From Tamarix chinensis (Eukaryota; Streptophyta; Magnoliopsida; Caryophyllales; Tamaricaceae), in contig CM060175.1 in NCBI GenBank assembly GCA_030549775.1, positions 106,323,422 to 106,387,421 on the forward strand: a stretch of DNA of 64,000 nucleotides, in the 5' to 3' direction. Shown piece by piece: positions 60,402 to 64,000 of the stretch. The stretch's first letter is position 1. Every line of letters begins with the position of its first letter. The notes beneath the pieces were generated by a model. It saw only the letters and a program-made list of their open reading frames with translations. It did no database searches and was not told the DNA's origin. The position numbers and the translations under genes were made by a program.

Positions 60402-62036
60402 GTTTCCTCTTACAAAGTGTTACTACTGTGAACCAATTTTACTTTTGAATTTTATATTTGCAGCACCGTGCAGATACATGACATAATCCAAAGCGCATCT
60501 TCTAGTGGTGGTATCATAGTCATAGTATCCTCCCAAGGTACTGCCCGGATGCGCATGTTGCAAGAATTTGTTAAATGCTTTCACCCGCGTCATCGTTTTT
60601 GTGAACATTTTCTCATATTTTGTAAACATTTATTTTATCATTTTCTTTTGAAAATGTTTGGTAGTTTGTTATGATAGTAATTTTTTTAAAAAAATTTCAA
60701 CAAAAATTATAGATTATAATATGATAAAAAAAGTTTATTATTTTCATATTTTAAGTCTATCTTTTGCTTTTGTCATCATTTTTTATGAAATACCTCATCC
60801 ATTTTTTTAAAAACAGTATTTTTAGGTAGAAAATTTTGTTTTTCTTAAAAAATACTTTTAGATAAGTTAATGTTTATTTTTTTATCATTATTTTTTCTTT
60901 TATTATGCATTAATTATTATGTTGTTTTTAATAAAATGTGTAATAGTAACATTAAAAATATATTTATTGTCTTTTAAGATAGTGTGTAAATTATTAAAAA
61001 AAAATTCTTTACAAGATTATTGTAGATCACGATGATGGCCTTTATATAATTTATTTTCTCTATGGAAGTATTTATTTAATTTAAAAATTGTTTGTAATTA
61101 TTTATTAAAATTAATTATTTAAAATAAATAATTATCTTAGGTAAAAAATTTTAATAAGTAAGTCTAAATATTAGCTTATTGCTTGATTAAATAACTGGTT
61201 TTGCTCATGATTTTTGGCAGAGGACTAAAATAAAAATAAAGTCCATCAAAAGTTCAGCGTTGCGTCTCCTATTTAATTAACAGTACTAATTATTCACTTC
61301 GACTTTACACCTTCATGTATGCAAACTTGTTGACAGAGCCATTTACTGTGCTAAATTTTAACAAATTCTAACGGTGGCTTACAACTAAAAGAAAAACTGG
61401 AAAAGGCACAAAGGAGAAGCAAATGATGCTGCTTTGTAACTTCATATATTAAAATGAAATGCTACTGGCGTCTTCATTTTGTACTTTGTTCTTCTTTAAA
61501 TCATCCCAAATATTTTCCACGTCATATATGTAGGACATTAAATAATTTTAAATTATTTATGCGCTGCTACTAGTTATATTTTTTTAACATATTTTCAGTG
61601 AAGAAATTTATTAATAACAAAAACAGTTAAAGAAAATATAAATTAGAATCAATAATGCGATATTATATATAGTTAATGTTATTTTGACTAGTTTCTTAAT
61701 CACGACGACTTTAAGAATTTTCCAACAATGTGAGATATAAAGAGTACTATATTGATTTAATTTTGTAGCTTTGTATTTTTAGTATCTTTTACTTATTTTA
61801 TAAAAAAATATATTCTGAATCATGATAGCTAGAAAGTCAGGACATGCTCGATATACTTCTAAGTAACATCAAAGTAAATAAAATTCATTTAAAATTGATT
61901 ACATGATCTCCCTGAGAGATAAGCTCCAAATGGTAGAGATCTTAACCTTGATGGTAAGATGCTTTTATGCAAGTATAGAATATTCGATTATCGTATAAAT
62001 TTTCAGATGCCATCACGCTAACTTTCTCTGAGCCAT
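60402..62036. other. Intergenic, AT-rich, nothing recognised
   Basis: Only short chance frames. No element boundary or RNA gene was identified. Confidence 0.4.
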
Positions 62037-62266
62037 TAATTTCTTTCTTGCTACATTAAAAAAATAAAATAAAAAACATAAAAATAATATATGTGTTGCG
62101 TACTAGCTTAGATAATAAATGTGTCTCCTGATATTTGAAGTATGTGACTTAAAAACTTTCATAAGTCTCTTTCCTTCTATATTAAAAAATAAATAAATAA
62201 AATATTTATGTTGCGTACCAGCTTAGATAATTAACGTGTCTCCTGATATTTGAAGCAGTACTGGAT
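62037..62266 (+). repeat. 115-bp tandem duplication, diverged
   Basis: The block including TGTTGCGTACTAGCTTAGAT and GTGTCTCCTGATATTTGAAG (62094-62148) recurs 115 bp later (62209-62263) with several changes. It is preceded in both copies by a CTTTCTTG/CTTTCCTT-type segment and an A-rich tract. Confidence 0.8.
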
Positions 62267-62378
62267 TAAATACTTAATTGCTTCCATGGAGCCTTCATAA
62301 TTGATTTAGGAAAAGATTTTACAATGGCTTATATAGTATTATTACATTATTGATGGATTTGTGGACCTACATAATCTT

Positions 62379-62379
62379 A

Positions 62380-62426
<47 letters not shown>
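62379..62426. repeat. (AAT)n microsatellite
   Basis: About 16 uninterrupted AAT units. Confidence 0.97.
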
Positions 62427-62700
62427 GACATTGTGCAATGAGGAGATCATGCACGCCAATGAGTATAGCCGCAGTGGAAGATAGCGTGCATGTTGACCTA
62501 GCAATTCGCATCGCATGTGTAATTAGTGAAAATAAGCGCGGCCTTCGATGATTGGCGGATGTTATGCTAAGCATTTAAGTTGAGGATAACTTCGTTTTCA
62601 GTGTTTTGCTTACCAGTCTGTTTAACGAGAGGCTTTGGATATTTTTTAGGACGTTTACTTTTTTATTATTATCTAAATTAAATAGCATAACTAGTGATTT

Positions 62701-62754
62701 GATTGCTAAGTTGATATAGATGACATTGATTGCTAAGTTGATATAGATGACATT
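62701..62754 (+). repeat. 27-bp perfect tandem duplication
   Basis: GATTGCTAAGTTGATATAGA plus TGACATT occurs at 62701-62727 and again at 62728-62754. Confidence 0.95.
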
Positions 62755-63712
62755 CATACTTCCATCGGATCGGCGTAAATTAGGGGAAATAAATTTTTTT
62801 TAACCTCAAATCACTCCTTTTGAAAGCTCAATTAATTATATTTACATGGGTTAGTTTTTTTCGCTCGATCCACCTTGAATCATTTTATTTTTATTATCTC
62901 AAAAATTGGAAATAACCAAAAAAAAAAGCAAAATTTTATCATATGTCAACAATACTTTTTTATATTCACCCAAATTAGTTTATTATTATTTAAATAATAT
63001 TTTAAAATATTTACTTAGATTCATCTCCATCTTCCTAACTGATTGTGTATATTATTTGGTTAATAGTAATTAATATTATTAATGAAACCAAACCATATTT
63101 TGTGGTTAAATTTTTTGTTTGACCAAACCAAACCATAACGTTGTGGTTGGTATGGTGCAGTTAATATTAACAAAATTATTGAAAAGAGCACAAAAATACC
63201 TTGTGCGACATATATTTGTAAAAATTTCATAACCAACATATAAAATGATAAAATAACATACCGATCAAATAAGGGATTATGAATCTATAACCGCAAGCAT
63301 CTCCGGCTCCAACCCCTTATTCAAAATGTGTTGGGCATGCTCATCAATGGGAGGCATTTTATGGTCCTCTTGGACTTCTTGTGCAATATTTAAAGTGACA
63401 GTCCAAGTGTAAATTTCAAGTAGAAATAACAAATATATATGGAGTGAGGTATTAGGCGTAGGTATGAGAACTATGAGGATTGAGAAAGGAGGGATTCAAG
63501 ATTCGACGGACGAGTCAAGACTCTATGGTCTTGCTAAGTTGATAGTTTCCATTGATACTCCAATCGGATTAGGGTAAATAAAGGGAAATCAAATTATTTA
63601 CCTTAATTCATCTAGTTTGAAAGCTCAATTTACTTTATTTACATGGGTTAAACTTTTAACCCAATTCACCTTAAATCATCTCATTTTTATTACCCCCAAA
63701 ATTTTGAATAAC
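62728..63712 (+). repeat. Diverged direct repeat pair (62728-62905 and 63533-63712)
   Basis: The two segments share, in order, TGCTAAGTTGATA, a CATCGGATC/AATCGGATT line, AATAAAGGG-like sequence, TTTGAAAGCTCAATT, TTTACATGGGTTA and TCATTTTTATTA. The copies are clearly diverged and about 805 bp apart. They could be LTRs of a small old element or a plain duplication. Confidence 0.6.
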
Positions 63713-63742
63713 TGGAGTGAAAAATAATAATTAAGCGAACTT

Positions 63743-64000
63743 GTAACACCCCCAAATTTACTACTGAAAAATTTTGTTTAATTTAAAAGAGTTTAGCGGA
63801 AGCAAACAGATAAAACTGTAAATTCGGGGGCATTACCGCCACACTTAGTACCAGATCGATTCACTCCTATCGACCCGATACTAAGTGCTAAGGCTAAAAA
63901 GAATAACACCAAAAACGAGTCATTAGTAAAGCATAAGTTCTAAGGAATCAGAGTGCGAAAGTCGAAAGTTAAATCCGAAGTATAGTTTAAAAGGACCAAA
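63743..64000 (+). mobile_element. Another copy of the L3-L7 family, cut by the window end
   Basis: It starts TGTAACACCCCCAAATTTAC at 63743 after flank GAACT. It has the same early blocks as L6 and L7 (GTTTAGCGGAAGC, GGGGGCATTACCGCC) and the hairpin at 63842-63887. Confidence 0.85.
63842..63887 (+). other. Conserved two-stem inverted repeat, fifth copy, with compensatory change
   Basis: Outer arms CACTTAGTA (63842-63850) and TACTAAGTG (63879-63887); inner arms CGAT (63857-63860) and ATCG (63869-63872). The inner stem has an A-T pair where L6 and L7 have G-C, changed on both sides. Confidence 0.75.

Overview
The window is nuclear DNA of a flowering plant, most likely a eudicot. Two ordinary plant genes with many short exons and GT-AG introns are embedded in abundant mobile DNA (MULE, hAT, Ty1/copia, Ty3/gypsy-like Gag, very long LTR-like units). 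The species cannot be named from sequence alone.

Layout. Positions 1-2343 (minus strand) hold the 5' and central parts of a decayed Mutator-like transposase. Positions 5088-5594 are a complete non-autonomous hAT element with an 8-bp target duplication, about 400 bp upstream of the first gene. Positions 5993-21748 (plus) encode exocyst subunit SEC10 in 24 coding exons (2520 bp, 839 residues, all junctions in phase). Its introns carry a MITE-like element, a 110-bp tandem duplication containing a splice-acceptor look-alike, and a 5' LTR plus open gag reading frame of a truncated retroelement. Positions 56450-60206 (plus) encode the mitochondrial electron transfer flavoprotein alpha subunit (ETFA) in 8 exons (353 residues).

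Between the two genes (about 22.3-54.4 kb) lies a nest of mobile elements seven levels deep. I resolved it by pairing termini and 5-bp target duplications: L1 copia (22307-~54440) > L2 copia (26225-53135, GATTG) > L3 (31131-52835, CTCAC/CTCAT) > L4 (32729-51448, TAAAT) > L5 (34059-47621, ACTAG) > L6 (36743-46313, GATAC) > L7 (39129-43736, AGGTT). L3 to L7 belong to one family of about 3-5 kb units that start TGTAACACC or similar and end near TTACA. None has a recognisable protein domain, and each carries its terminal signature only once, so they look like giant solo LTRs (or LTR-like non-coding elements) inserted repeatedly into one another. Another copy starts at 63743 and runs off the window.

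Within this family I see a conserved two-stem inverted repeat close to the 5' end with compensatory base changes between copies, recurring short-palindrome modules, clusters of RY-type CATGCA motifs and a G-rich, purine-skewed domain near the 3' end. SEC10 (secretory vesicle tethering) and ETFA (mitochondrial electron transfer) are functionally unrelated neighbours; the mobile nest accounts for almost all of the distance between them.
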